64,000 bases of DNA from JBOGUF01 sp050696075. GTDB lineage: Bacteria > Chloroflexota > Chloroflexia > Thermomicrobiales > UBA6265. Where the stretch lies: positions 1 through 64,000 of the forward strand of contig JBOGUF010000191.1 in the NCBI GenBank assembly GCA_050696075.1. Direction: 5' to 3'. A program made the translations under genes and the position numbers. This document shows, piece after piece, positions 36,397-45,926 of the stretch (position 1 is its first letter; every line of letters starts with the position of its first letter). The notes under the pieces were generated by a model, which made no database searches, was not told the DNA's origin, and worked only from the letters and a program-made list of their open reading frames with translations.

Positions 36397-36410
36397 GGTG
36401 CCAACGCGGC

Positions 36411-36980
36411 CTAGGCGTCCGGAACCACGAAGCTCACGAGTTGGATGTCGCCCGCGGTCACGATACCTTCGGCGGTGAAAACGGGTGCGGGGGTGGCGGC
36501 CGGCGTGCCGGTTTCTTCAGGACCGACGGTCAACGAAAGGGTATCGAGGCCCTCGCCGAGCTTGCCGCCGTCGAGGATGCAGACCGTGAACGCAAAACGC
36601 CCCTCGCCGTTCATCGTCGCGATGCCCTTCAACTCGCGGTCCTCCTCCGGCTCGCCCTCAATCGGCCCGTAGCTCGTGATCTCAATGCTTTCGATTCGGG
36701 TCCCATCGGTGCCGAGCCATTGGAACTGGCCGAAGATCTCCGGCTCATCGCTGTCTTCGAAGATCAATCGCGTCCCAAGAAAGAGGAACTGCGCATCGCC
36801 GGAATCCACGGTCACGACGCCACCGCCTGCCGCGCCGCCACTGCCCTGTACCGCGTGGTGAGCGTTGGGTGCTGCCCCCGCGTTTCGTACCGATGCCGCG
36901 GTCGCTCCGAGTGCCAGACCAACGAGTCCGAACTTCATAGCCGATCGTCGGGTCAGCGATTCGACTGAGTGTCTAACCAC
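36411..36980 (-). CDS. Tat-exported protein of unknown function
   Basis: A 189-aa protein with a twin-arginine signal (LTRRSAMKFGLVGLALGATA) and a mature part that looks beta-rich (FLFLGTRLIFEDSDEPEIFGQ, FTVCILDGGKLGEG). No catalytic motif and no family I recognise. Start GTG 36980 has AAGGAG seven bases before it; the longest frame starts 16 codons earlier. Confidence 0.8.
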   Translation of the reverse strand: MVRHSVESLTRRSAMKFGLVGLALGATAASVRNAGAAPNAHHAVQGSGGAAGGGVVTVDSGDAQFLFLGTRLIFEDSDEPEIFGQFQWLGTDGTRIESIEITSYGPIEGEPEEDRELKGIATMNGEGRFAFTVCILDGGKLGEGLDTLSLTVGPEETGTPAATPAPVFTAEGIVTAGDIQLVSFVVPDA

Positions 36981-37174
36981 GCTCCTGCTCCTTCCATGCG
37001 AACGATCGACTCGTCTACCTGAATCCAATCGCAGGTCGATAGTATGCCGCCAACCGCTCTCGCGCTAGAGACGAAAGGGGGCTGTCATCGCTCGCTCCAC
37101 AGCATGGGGCTACGGGCAACGGATGTCATTGTGAGAGTTACCCATTTTTCCGGCATGATCCGAGAGCATATACA

Positions 37175-37190
37175 TCGGCAGGATTGCCGA
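37175..37190. terminator. Small hairpin after the LuxR-family gene
   Basis: TCGGCA-GGAT-TGCCGA, followed on the minus strand by TGTATAT. A possible weak terminator for the large regulator gene. Confidence 0.4.
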
Positions 37191-37204
37191 GGGCGGAGAA
37201 CAAG

Positions 37205-40200
37205 CTAAGCGTCGCCGCGCGTCACCAGACCGTGTGCGAAGGCCCAGATAGAGAGTTCGGTCCGGTTGGCCGAATCGGTCTTCGTCAGCATGTTGCGCAG
37301 GTGGGCATTGACGGTGCGCGGGCTGATGTAGAGCTCCTCGCTGATTTGCCGATCCGACTGGCCGCGGGCGACCAGCCGCAGCACGTCGACCTCGCGCTCA
37401 GTCAATCCCGCCGGGAGCGCCGCCCGTCCGGCTGGCCGCGTGGCCAGGGTGTTCTGCCCCTCCCGCGCGCGATCGGCCCAGATCGGCATATCCATTGACT
37501 CGAAGCCGGCGATGGCGGAGTCGAAGAGTTCCGCGGCGCGGGAGGCCGATTCGTCGGCGTGCAGTAGGGCGATCGCCTCGTCGAAGTCGACCGTCGCCAG
37601 GAGGGGGTCCTGTTCGGCGGCGTGGAGCGTCCGTCTGGCACGGTCGAAATACTCGCGCGCCTCATCAATCTGTCCGAGAAGCGCCGCCATGCGGGCGACC
37701 GAAAGCGCGTTGGAACACTGCGGATAGTCACCCCGTTCAGCCTCGATCAGTTTAAGCGCGAGTCGTCGATACTGGGTCGCCAAATCGTCGGCACGCAAGC
37801 GCCAAATTGCAGTTGCGGCATGTGCGACCGCGCCATTCAGATTGCAATCGATCGGCTCTGATGCCGTCAGGACAGGAGTTAGCACGTCAAGGAGGCGACG
37901 AGACTCGTCGGTTGTACCGGCTTCGGTGTGCGCGTAGGCGGCTAATGCACCGTAGAGGGCGCCGGCGAGCGTGCTGATGTCATTCGGCCCCATAGTCGGG
38001 TCGTCAACGAAGCGGGTCCAATAGGCAGCGATCGTTGGCCAGTCGCCGCCTAAGTACATGGCGAATGAGGTTGCCATTTCCATCGCCAGCGACTCGGGTT
38101 TGCGCCCCGGCCCGAGACGGGTGAGAAGGTCATTTGCGCGCGCTTCCGACGCCCGCGCTTCGGCGAACCGCCCCGCGGCGACGTGCAACCACGTAATCTG
38201 ATTCCATGCTTGCGCTTGCCAGGAGAGTGCGCCATAGCGCTCACCGAGCGCGATGAGCTCACGCCAAAGATTTGCCGCGTCCCGAAACGCGCCGTGCTGA
38301 TAGTGATAGTCGTTGGCCGCCGCGGTTAGGGCCTGCATGATCGCGGTCGGATTGCTCCAACCCCTGGCGCGGGTGACGTAGGCGTCCGTTTCAGCGCGGG
38401 TCCGATGATCGAATGACTCGACCGTGCGCGCAAAGTCTTCTTCGTCGCCCGTGGCTCGCAAGACGGCGATGGCCTCGGGATCGTAGCCCAGCCAGCGGCC
38501 CGCACGGATCGTCTCCCGCGATACCGGCTCTACCGGGTCCACTTGAAGCATGAGCCGCGCCCAGGTTCGGTCGTGCCGGTCGCCGCAAAGTGACAGACCG
38601 CGCTCGACCAGCGGGCGCCAGACCCGGCTGTCGGCGGAGGCTCGCCATTTGAGGGCGTTGGCGACGGTCGCCAAGAATTCCGCTAGTGTCGCCGAATCCG
38701 CACGACATTCGTCTAGGACTTGCGACGCCTCGTCGATCGTTCGCCGCGCCTCGTCGATCAACACCGCTTCCGCTTCGGCCACGGCGAGGCGGGTGAGGTT
38801 GGCGGCACGGATGGCGGCGTTGGTGTTGGCGGCGAGATCACGGGCGATGCGGAGAAAGGTGACGATTTGGTCGGGGGAGTGAGCGCGTCGGGCGGCGTCG
38901 GCGGCGTAGAGGGCGTACGAGATACCGGCGTCCTCGCCGGGCAGACTCAGCGAGCGGTGGTATTGGACGGCCAGCTCGGCAGCGTGCTCACATTCTCGAC
39001 CTGGGTAGGCGCGTAGAAGTGCTTCTGCCGCGCGACGGTGGATGCGGACACGACGGGACGGGCTCCAGGAGTCGGCCAGGACGTTGCGGACGATCGCGTG
39101 GACGAAGTCGTAGCGCTCCGGGCCCGGTTCGACCGGCTGGATCAGGCGAGCGGCGAGCGTTTCGTCGACGGCATCGAGTAGGGCATCTTCCGGTATGCCG
39201 GTGAGGGCGGGCAGGACGGCGAAGTCGAAGCCGCCGGTGAAGACCGCGGCGTGGGAGAGAAGCCGCTCGGCGTCGGACGAGAGGCGGGCCAGGCGGCGGG
39301 CGACGACCTGGCGCACCCCTTCCGGGATGCCGAGGTCGGCCAGATCGCCGTGCACCACCCAACCCCTGCCGTTCGGCACGAGCGCGCCCTCGTCGGCCAG
39401 ATGCCGAACCAGCTCATGGATGAAGAAGGGGTTGCCGTTCGTCTCCTGATGGATCGCGTTGGCGAGGCCGTCATTGCCGCCGATGAGCCGATCGACGTCC
39501 ACGATCGGCAGACCACGCAGGGCAATCGGCGCGGCGTCCGCATCGCGGCGCAACACGGGCAGGAGTTGCGTGAGCGGGTGCTTGCCGTCCAGTTCGAGGT
39601 CGCGGTAGGTGGCGACAACCAGGACCGCTCCCTGCCCGACGAAATGCCCGAGATGACGCAGCAATTCGAGCGAGGCACGGTCGGCCCAATGGATGTCGTC
39701 GAGGACGACAACAACCGTTTGTTTGGCCGCCAGGCGCAGTAGGAAGCGCACGACCGCGTCGTAGAGCCGGTAGCGTTCCTCGTTCGGTCCGAGCGAGACC
39801 AAACTCGGCAGGTCGGCGACGAGCGGCGCGAGATCCGGGACCAACTCGGCCAACGACGTCCCTACTTGCGCGGCGAGGCCCGGTCTCTCCAGCAGGCTTT
39901 GGCCAAGGGCGCCGCGTACCAACAGGGGGTCGGCGGCGCGGACGAAGCCGCCGATCGCCTCCACCCACGGCGCATAGGGCGGCGACCAGTCGCCTTCGTA
40001 GCTGCGACCCCAGAGCACGAGCGCGCCGCGTTCGCGGGCATAGTCCGCAAAGGCTCGAACTACGCGCGTCTTACCGATGCCCGGTTCGCCGGCGAGCAGG
40101 GCAACGCTGCCTCGACCGGCGCGTGCGCCTTCGAAGCGCGCGGCGAGGGCGGCCAATTCGGACTCTCTGCCGACGAAGGTTGACTCATCGAGCGTGATCG

Positions 40201-40207
40201 GTGGCAT
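37205..40207 (-). CDS. Large ATP-binding LuxR-family regulator (MalT/LAL type)
   Basis: A 1000-aa regulator. An N-terminal AAA/STAND ATPase has Walker A LLAGEPGIGKTRV and Walker B VVVLDDIHWAD; a long alpha-helical TPR-like region (about 420-920) follows; the C-terminus is a LuxR HTH (LTEREVDVLRLVARG, YISPRTVNAHLRNML). Such proteins switch on ATP and ligand binding. Adjacent genes do not reveal its target. Confidence 0.93.
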   Translation of the reverse strand: MPPITLDESTFVGRESELAALAARFEGARAGRGSVALLAGEPGIGKTRVVRAFADYARERGALVLWGRSYEGDWSPPYAPWVEAIGGFVRAADPLLVRGALGQSLLERPGLAAQVGTSLAELVPDLAPLVADLPSLVSLGPNEERYRLYDAVVRFLLRLAAKQTVVVVLDDIHWADRASLELLRHLGHFVGQGAVLVVATYRDLELDGKHPLTQLLPVLRRDADAAPIALRGLPIVDVDRLIGGNDGLANAIHQETNGNPFFIHELVRHLADEGALVPNGRGWVVHGDLADLGIPEGVRQVVARRLARLSSDAERLLSHAAVFTGGFDFAVLPALTGIPEDALLDAVDETLAARLIQPVEPGPERYDFVHAIVRNVLADSWSPSRRVRIHRRAAEALLRAYPGRECEHAAELAVQYHRSLSLPGEDAGISYALYAADAARRAHSPDQIVTFLRIARDLAANTNAAIRAANLTRLAVAEAEAVLIDEARRTIDEASQVLDECRADSATLAEFLATVANALKWRASADSRVWRPLVERGLSLCGDRHDRTWARLMLQVDPVEPVSRETIRAGRWLGYDPEAIAVLRATGDEEDFARTVESFDHRTRAETDAYVTRARGWSNPTAIMQALTAAANDYHYQHGAFRDAANLWRELIALGERYGALSWQAQAWNQITWLHVAAGRFAEARASEARANDLLTRLGPGRKPESLAMEMATSFAMYLGGDWPTIAAYWTRFVDDPTMGPNDISTLAGALYGALAAYAHTEAGTTDESRRLLDVLTPVLTASEPIDCNLNGAVAHAATAIWRLRADDLATQYRRLALKLIEAERGDYPQCSNALSVARMAALLGQIDEAREYFDRARRTLHAAEQDPLLATVDFDEAIALLHADESASRAAELFDSAIAGFESMDMPIWADRAREGQNTLATRPAGRAALPAGLTEREVDVLRLVARGQSDRQISEELYISPRTVNAHLRNMLTKTDSANRTELSIWAFAHGLVTRGDA

Positions 40208-40257
40208 GCTGGTATCCCCAAGGACGCCTTAGGTATCGGGCTTACCCGCGTTCCACG

Positions 40258-40287
40258 CCGCCCGGGATTTGATCCCCGAGCGGGCGG
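40258..40287. terminator. Imperfect hairpin after the LarA-like gene
   Basis: CCGCCCG pairs with CGGGCGG around an inner GGGAT/ATCCC helix, with mismatches. It lies downstream of the LarA-like gene and upstream of the LuxR gene on the minus strand, without a T tract. Confidence 0.4.
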
Positions 40288-40321
40288 TCGCGGTGAAGGC
40301 GCGTATTCTCGAGATCGTCAG

Positions 40322-41620
40322 CTATTCCGCGAACATCCCTCGCTCATCGAATCGGATGTCGTGCAACTCGCCAAGAGGCTCGACGCGGCCAGTCGCTAGG
40401 AGCTCAGGCAGGAGCGGTTCCGAGGCCCAGAACTCCTCGACGTGCTTTGTGTTTTCGATGCGGGCGATGCGCGAGGTCTCGACCTCGATTTGGAGGCAAC
40501 AGGCGAGCGCGATGTAAAGCGCCTGGCGGTCGGTGTCGACGGTGAGTGGGATGCGGGCGCCCTCCGGCCCCTTGGCGGTGATCAGGTTCATGTACGTAGC
40601 GACGACGTCCATTTTGGCAACCGCCTGCCGCAAAATGACGTCCGCCATGCCGATGCCGGTCGCGTTTCCTTCCGTGTCGGGTGTCAAGTCGCGGAAGATG
40701 ATCCGCTGGATTTGAGGTTTCAGCACCATCTCGCTCTTGGCAATCAAGCCGACGACATCGCGGTTGATCACATTGGGGTCGGCGCCGTCGCCGCTGATGT
40801 CCTTGCCGATCTGGTCGACGATCAGGACGTCGAACTTCTCACCCGGCAGTCGGCCGAGGCGCTCCCGCGCGATGCGTAACAGCTCCTGCTCGCGTTCCCA
40901 GATACGGGCGGCCGGTACCGCCTCAACCAGGCTGAGGCGGCTGTATCCGTTCTCGACCAGCGCCAGGGCAAACGGGATGTTGACGTGGCTGAGGGTGAAT
41001 TGGGCGACGGCCGGAATTAGCGTGTGGAAGACGGCGAAACCGCGACCGTGGAAGGTGTCAGCCCCCTTTTGCTTGCCCAGTCCGATGGCGATCATCTTCA
41101 TCAGGCCAGACTCGACTGGGCCGTGGAAGTCGGTGTGCGGCTTCACCCGGCCGACCGGGATGACGACATCGGCCTGCTCGTAGGCGACGCGGTCGAAATA
41201 GACCGGCACGTTGTCCTCGCACGAGCCGAGGCAGACGGTCGCCATGCTAGCGCGGATCTCGCAGCCCATCCGCTCCTCGACGACGCCGTAGTGGGCGAGG
41301 AGAGAGCGTTGACCGTCGGCGGTGGCGCCGCCGTGGCTGCCCATGGCCGGGATGATGAAAGGGTCGCCGCCGCGCTTGCGCACCTCGGCGACGCACGCCT
41401 TGAGGACGTCGTCGATGCGGTCGATGCCGCGGCTGCCGGCGGTGAGGGCGACCCGTGTGCCAGGACCGATCGTGGCCGTCACCTCTGACCGCGCGAATTC
41501 GGCGGCCACCGTCGCGGCGATGTCCTTGACCTCCGTCGCGTCAAGCTGTTGGCGCACCTTGACCCAGCGGGGGAACTGGCCGCGCTCGAAGATCGACAGG
41601 CCATCAAGCGACTGAGACAT
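40322..41620 (-). CDS. LarA-like (DUF2088) nickel-pincer family enzyme
   Basis: A 432-aa protein of the lactate-racemase N-terminal-domain family. Residues that hold the Ni-pincer cofactor and substrate in LarA have likely counterparts in GSHGGATADG and KPHTDFHGPVESGLMKM. Members racemise or epimerise 2-hydroxy acids; the substrate here is unknown. No larB/C/E cofactor genes are in the window. ATG 41620 has GGAGG nine bases before it; the frame continues 29 codons upstream without support. Confidence 0.82.
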   Translation of the reverse strand: MSQSLDGLSIFERGQFPRWVKVRQQLDATEVKDIAATVAAEFARSEVTATIGPGTRVALTAGSRGIDRIDDVLKACVAEVRKRGGDPFIIPAMGSHGGATADGQRSLLAHYGVVEERMGCEIRASMATVCLGSCEDNVPVYFDRVAYEQADVVIPVGRVKPHTDFHGPVESGLMKMIAIGLGKQKGADTFHGRGFAVFHTLIPAVAQFTLSHVNIPFALALVENGYSRLSLVEAVPAARIWEREQELLRIARERLGRLPGEKFDVLIVDQIGKDISGDGADPNVINRDVVGLIAKSEMVLKPQIQRIIFRDLTPDTEGNATGIGMADVILRQAVAKMDVVATYMNLITAKGPEGARIPLTVDTDRQALYIALACCLQIEVETSRIARIENTKHVEEFWASEPLLPELLATGRVEPLGELHDIRFDERGMFAE

Positions 41621-41757
41621 TGGCGACTTCCTCCGGGCGATCTGCCGGTCAATGGCAGGCGCCCGCGGCGCGCGTTGAATAGGGCGATCCGCGTCGGATG
41701 CTGCCATGCATGGTGCGCCGGAGGCGGCAAGTTGTCAACTGACGCGTCGCACGCGTG

Positions 41758-41785
41758 GCGGCGCGCTCCCATGGGAGCGCGCCGC
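41758..41785. terminator. 28-bp perfect palindrome
   Basis: GCGGCGCGCTCCCA followed directly by its complement. It lies 22 bases after the stop of the minus-strand secreted-protein gene and would fold into a strong hairpin, probably a terminator although no T tract follows. Confidence 0.65.
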
Positions 41786-41807
41786 TATTGATGGCGAATG
41801 TCGATCG

Positions 41808-42278
41808 TTACGACTCGGCAACGAACGTGTTCGGGAGGCAGCCCAGTTGCCAGTTCAGCGGCGGCGTGGCCTGCACCCAGCCCTCCGGACAAAGGAATCC
41901 GTCCGGATCGAACTCTACGAGCTGAGACTGGACGATCTCGCTGGAACCTTCGTCGGCCGGCACGGGATCGGGCACCGAAAGCTGGTCGTTGATGCACTTG
42001 CCGGACGCGCGGTCCCGGACGAATCCCTCGGGGCAGTCGCCGGCGGAGTCGAACTCGGGCGGCAGCTTGACCTGGAAGTGACACGGGTAGGTGCCGACGG
42101 CGTCGCTGTAGCACCAACCCGGCGGTAGTTCTTTCCCGCCGCCAACCGCGACGAACTCGTCCGCCTCGCGCACCTCGCCCGCGCGGGCGCCGATCGGCGT
42201 TAGCAGAAACGCGAATCCGAGAACCAACGAGAAAACCGCGAACGTGAGGACGGTCCGATGAGCGTGTCGCGTTGTCAT
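41808..42278 (-). CDS. Secreted cysteine-containing protein of unknown function
   Basis: A 156-aa protein with a clear signal peptide (TVLTFAVFSLVLGFAFLLTP) and six cysteines in the mature part arranged in short blocks (PPGWCYSD, YPCHF, GDCPEGF, GKCIND, FLCPEGW, LGCLP), which suggests disulfides. No family is recognised. AGGAGG lies six bases before the ATG. Confidence 0.82.
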   Translation of the reverse strand: MTTRHAHRTVLTFAVFSLVLGFAFLLTPIGARAGEVREADEFVAVGGGKELPPGWCYSDAVGTYPCHFQVKLPPEFDSAGDCPEGFVRDRASGKCINDQLSVPDPVPADEGSSEIVQSQLVEFDPDGFLCPEGWVQATPPLNWQLGCLPNTFVAES

Positions 42279-42477
42279 ATTGTGCCTCCTGCTCTCGCGA
42301 TGGTCGCCAACGTCGGTGACCTTGCCATCAGCGTGCCCTACGTAGAGCGATGCTCCATCGAGGAGTTCACGGAGTTTTCTTCGACGGGTATTGACCGGAG
42401 GTCCGTGATCCTACTTAATGCCGGGCGTCCGGCGGCCGCTAGGATGGCCGTGAGCGAGATTCGCATGGAGTAGGTGC

Positions 42478-43842
42478 ATGGCGACGCGGGTGCTCGGTCG
42501 ATTGGACGAGCTGACGCACACGATCAATGAGCAAATGGAGCGCTGGGACGTGCCCGGCCTGGCAATCGGGATCCTCGACGTCGGGGAGGTCGAGACGCGT
42601 GCCTTTGGCCAGGCGAGCATCGAGACGCGGCATCCGGCCGCGGCCGAGACGCTTTTCCAGATCGGCTCGATCAGCAAAATATTCACGACGACGTTGGTGA
42701 TGACGCTGGTCGACGAGGGCAAGGTGGATCTCGACACGCCGGTGGTCGAGTACGTGCCGGAACTGCCTCTCGCCGACAAAGCGGCGCGGCGGGCGATCAC
42801 CTTACGCAATCTCGTCACCCATACTGGTGGTTTCTACGGCGACCGCTTTGACGATCACGGCTACGGCGACGACGCCCTGGCGCGGGCGGTCGCGGCCTTC
42901 GATACGCTGAAGCAGCAGACCGCTCCAGGCGAGCTCTGGACCTATTGCAACGCCGGCTTCGACCTCGCGGGCCGTGTCGTCGAACTCGTGCTCAGCCAGC
43001 GATTCGAGGATGCGATGCGAGAGCGCGTCTTCGATCCACTGCGCATGGCGAACACGACCTACTTTGCGCAGGAAGCGATCCGGCATGCGGTCGCGGTCGG
43101 CCACGAACCGGACGAGGACGGCAAGCTCAAGATTTCGGAGCCGTGGCCGATCCCCCGGCGCTCCAACCCGGCGGGCGGCATCTCCTCGAACGTAGATGAG
43201 CTATTGCGCTTCGCACGGATGCATGTGCAGGATGGCGAAGTCGACGGAACGCGGGTGCTCAGCGAAGCGTCCGCCCAGGCGATGCGGACGAAGCAGGTCG
43301 ACGCCGACGCGCGCGGCGCTTGGGGACTCGGCTGGTCCTTGCGGACCATCAGCGAGACAGTGATTGCCGAGCACAACGGCGCGACGAACGGCTTTACCGC
43401 TCGCCTGACAACCATCCCGGCACGCGGGTTCGCCCTCGCCATCCTGACCAATGGCAGCCGCGGTGGCAGCGCCCACGGCGCGATCAGCAGCGCGGCGTTG
43501 GAGCGGTTCTTCGGTCTCACGGAGGACGAGCCGACGCCGGTCGAATGGGATGCGGACCGCCTGGTGCGGTTTGCCGGTCTGTATCGGCAGGATCTCGCCG
43601 ATCTGACGCTCACCGTCGAGGACGGTGGCTATCGCGTGGCGATCCGTTCGACGAACCCGTTCGACGGGCAGCAGCGCGACCGCGACCCGTTCCGGTTCGT
43701 CCCGATCGGCGACCGCCTGCTGCTGGCCAAAGGCGGCGAGTCTGACGGCGGGCGGGCCGACTTCATTCTCAATCCGGATGGCAGCGCCCGCTTTCTCCGC
43801 TTCGGCGGTCGACTCGCCTATCCCGCCGGCGCCGACTCCTAG
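42478..43842 (+). CDS. Serine hydrolase of the beta-lactamase/class C PBP family
   Basis: A 454-aa esterase/peptidase-like enzyme. The nucleophile motif is S64-I-S-K67, the second element Y156-C-N158 and the third HNG in AEHNGATNG. No signal peptide is seen, so it is probably cytoplasmic and not a secreted lactamase. A C-terminal lipocalin-like domain follows (about 350-450). GGAG lies seven bases before the ATG. Confidence 0.9.
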   Translation: MATRVLGRLDELTHTINEQMERWDVPGLAIGILDVGEVETRAFGQASIETRHPAAAETLFQIGSISKIFTTTLVMTLVDEGKVDLDTPVVEYVPELPLADKAARRAITLRNLVTHTGGFYGDRFDDHGYGDDALARAVAAFDTLKQQTAPGELWTYCNAGFDLAGRVVELVLSQRFEDAMRERVFDPLRMANTTYFAQEAIRHAVAVGHEPDEDGKLKISEPWPIPRRSNPAGGISSNVDELLRFARMHVQDGEVDGTRVLSEASAQAMRTKQVDADARGAWGLGWSLRTISETVIAEHNGATNGFTARLTTIPARGFALAILTNGSRGGSAHGAISSAALERFFGLTEDEPTPVEWDADRLVRFAGLYRQDLADLTLTVEDGGYRVAIRSTNPFDGQQRDRDPFRFVPIGDRLLLAKGGESDGGRADFILNPDGSARFLRFGGRLAYPAGADS

Positions 43843-43922
43843 CAAATCCGGTTCGATCCTGTCCGCATTTCGCCGTACGCTGGGGACGGTCGGGTCCGTT
43901 CCACGCATCGCTTGGACACCGG

Positions 43923-44810
43923 ATGGCTCGTGACGAGGCGAGATTCAGACAGGATTTGCCTGCCATGAAGGCACACCAGTACGCGGCGGTGGACAGCGCG
44001 CCGTCGAACGTCGAATTGTCTCAGGGCCTGCTCATCCGCTTTCTTGACGCGCAGAATCGCTATCGCGACATCCGCGCGATGAAGCGCCGGATGATCGAGC
44101 TGCTCGGCGTGCGGCCCGGCGATGCCGTCCTCGATCTCGGATGCGGCACCGGCGACGATGCGCGTTCCCTTGTCGACCTAGTCGGAGCCGATGGGAAGGT
44201 GGTCGGGGTCGACCTCAGCACGATGATGATCGCCGAAGCCGAGCGGCGTCACAGCGGTCGGGCGTTACCCTTGGACTTTCGGATCGGCGACGGTCGGCGG
44301 CTGAACTTCCCGGATGGGGCGTTCGACCGATGTCGCTCGGAGCGTACCTTTCAGTGGCTCGACGACCCAAGACCGGTGCTGGAAGAGCTGGTCCGCGTGA
44401 CGAGGCCCGGGGGGAGGGTGGTTGTCTGCGAGGAAGACTGGGGAACGAGCATCTTCGGTTGCATCGCCGCCGAACTCAACGACAAGATGCTTCGCTATGC
44501 GGCCACGGTGATCCCCGGCTTGCGCGTCGCGCGTCGGTTACCGGCGCTGTTCCGCGCGTGTGGACTTACCCAGGTAACGGCCGACCTGCATCTGATGGTC
44601 GTCGATGGTCACGCATTCGAGGCGGCCCATGCCGAGTATTATCGACACACGCTGCGCGAGGCGCAGGATGGCGGATTTCTCGGTCCGGAGGAGGTTGCCG
44701 CCATCCTCACCACCTGGAACGAATCGATGCACGCGGCGCTGTTCGTCGAGGCCCGCACGTTCTGGATCGTTGCCGGCACCAAGCCGCCTGAGAGCCCCAC
44801 CGGATCTTGA
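43923..44810 (+). CDS. Class I SAM-dependent methyltransferase
   Basis: A 295-aa methyltransferase with SAM motif I VLDLGCGTGDDARSL, acidic motif VVGVDLSTMM and RIGDGRRLNFPDGAFD, the Methyltransf_11-like pattern. The C-terminal third probably decides the substrate, which is not identifiable. ATG 43965 is an alternative start; neither has a strong ribosome site. Confidence 0.88.
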   Translation: MARDEARFRQDLPAMKAHQYAAVDSAPSNVELSQGLLIRFLDAQNRYRDIRAMKRRMIELLGVRPGDAVLDLGCGTGDDARSLVDLVGADGKVVGVDLSTMMIAEAERRHSGRALPLDFRIGDGRRLNFPDGAFDRCRSERTFQWLDDPRPVLEELVRVTRPGGRVVVCEEDWGTSIFGCIAAELNDKMLRYAATVIPGLRVARRLPALFRACGLTQVTADLHLMVVDGHAFEAAHAEYYRHTLREAQDGGFLGPEEVAAILTTWNESMHAALFVEARTFWIVAGTKPPESPTGS

Positions 44811-44839
44811 GGCGGCGATGCCCGGAGCGGGTCGAGCGT

Positions 44840-45625
44840 CTAATCGCTCCCAACGTCGAAATAGTCCTCGCAGGCTACGCCGTCGAAGTCGGGGTCGAGG
44901 ATGTCGGCGAGTTCGGGATACTCGGCGAGGAACTCCTGGGCCTGTTCGAAATAGTCGAAGAAGGAGCAGGCGGCGTCTTCCTCGACTTCGGCGGGCACCT
45001 TCGTACGGTCGATGGGCACGTCGTCGGGGCCGTCTTCGTGCTCAAGATCGGGGTCCATGCTGACCGAGGCGTCGCAGGTGAGCCACAGGCCGGCGGCGTT
45101 GGTGATCGCCGCGCGCTCGGCCGCGTCGAGCTCATCCTGGCGGGCGGTGTCGGGGCGATAGGCCCTGGCGAGCGCGTAGCCCTCGCGCACCAAGTCCTCG
45201 TTGAGGAGGTGGACTTCGTCGTCGATCTCGGAGATGTACCAGACGTAGCGGAGGAGGCGATCGAACTGGTCACGGTCGCTGACGTCCGATTCGAGCCAGA
45301 TCTCGCCGTCGGCGGCGACGAGGAGGCTCTCGGTCTTCTTGGTCGCCTCATCGCCGTAGCACTCCGGCTGGTTGCCGAAGGAATAGTTCGTCTCCGGCGT
45401 GTCGATGCCGATCATGCGGACGGTCTCTTCAACCGTCTCCCCGCCCTCATCCTCGATTTCCACAATGATCGTGTCGCCGTCGATCACATCGACGAAGAGC
45501 GCCGGCACGGCGTCGTTGGGAATTTCGAGTTCGTCCTCGTCGTCGCGCTGGGCGAGCGCGGCCACAGGAAGAACGGCAAGGAAGCAGGCGACCAGCAAAA
45601 GCGTTACGGCGTTGTGCTTGCGCAC
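44840..45625 (-). CDS. Secreted thermonuclease-like protein with excalibur-type tail
   Basis: A 261-aa exported nuclease. A signal peptide (AVTLLLVACFLAVLPVAALA) precedes a staphylococcal-nuclease domain with VIDGDTIIVE, the MIGIDTPET loop and the DRLLRYVW region. The C-terminus DPDFDGVACEDY has the calcium-binding excalibur pattern. Start GTG 45625 has GAGGGA seven bases before it; the frame extends 77 codons further without support. Confidence 0.88.
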   Translation of the reverse strand: MRKHNAVTLLLVACFLAVLPVAALAQRDDEDELEIPNDAVPALFVDVIDGDTIIVEIEDEGGETVEETVRMIGIDTPETNYSFGNQPECYGDEATKKTESLLVAADGEIWLESDVSDRDQFDRLLRYVWYISEIDDEVHLLNEDLVREGYALARAYRPDTARQDELDAAERAAITNAAGLWLTCDASVSMDPDLEHEDGPDDVPIDRTKVPAEVEEDAACSFFDYFEQAQEFLAEYPELADILDPDFDGVACEDYFDVGSD

Positions 45626-45926
45626 AGAATCGTCCCTCGCTCGATCAGAAACAGCGGCATCACGCGCCAGGTGTAGCACACCGGCGCGAGGGATGTCGAT
45701 GTAATCGACGATACCGGGCGCCTGTTCTCGGACGCCGCCGCGGACGTGGAGGCAGCCGAGAAGGTGCTGCTTCCGACGGACGACATGAAGCTCAACAAAC
45801 AGTCGGGATCGTTGGGCGGGGGCGCGGTATAAAGGTTCTCCGACCAGTGGCACCAATCAACACGAGTAGCATCGGGCTCGTTCGCCGCTGGCGGACGGCA
45901 AAGTGGACGCGGCAGAGGGCATGGCG

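Noticed and set aside
40258..40287. tRNA T-arm-like text on the minus strand
   Set aside because: GGATCAAATCC resembles a T loop, but it lacks the TTC of the loop and no acceptor, D or anticodon arms could be found; a plain imperfect hairpin is more likely.
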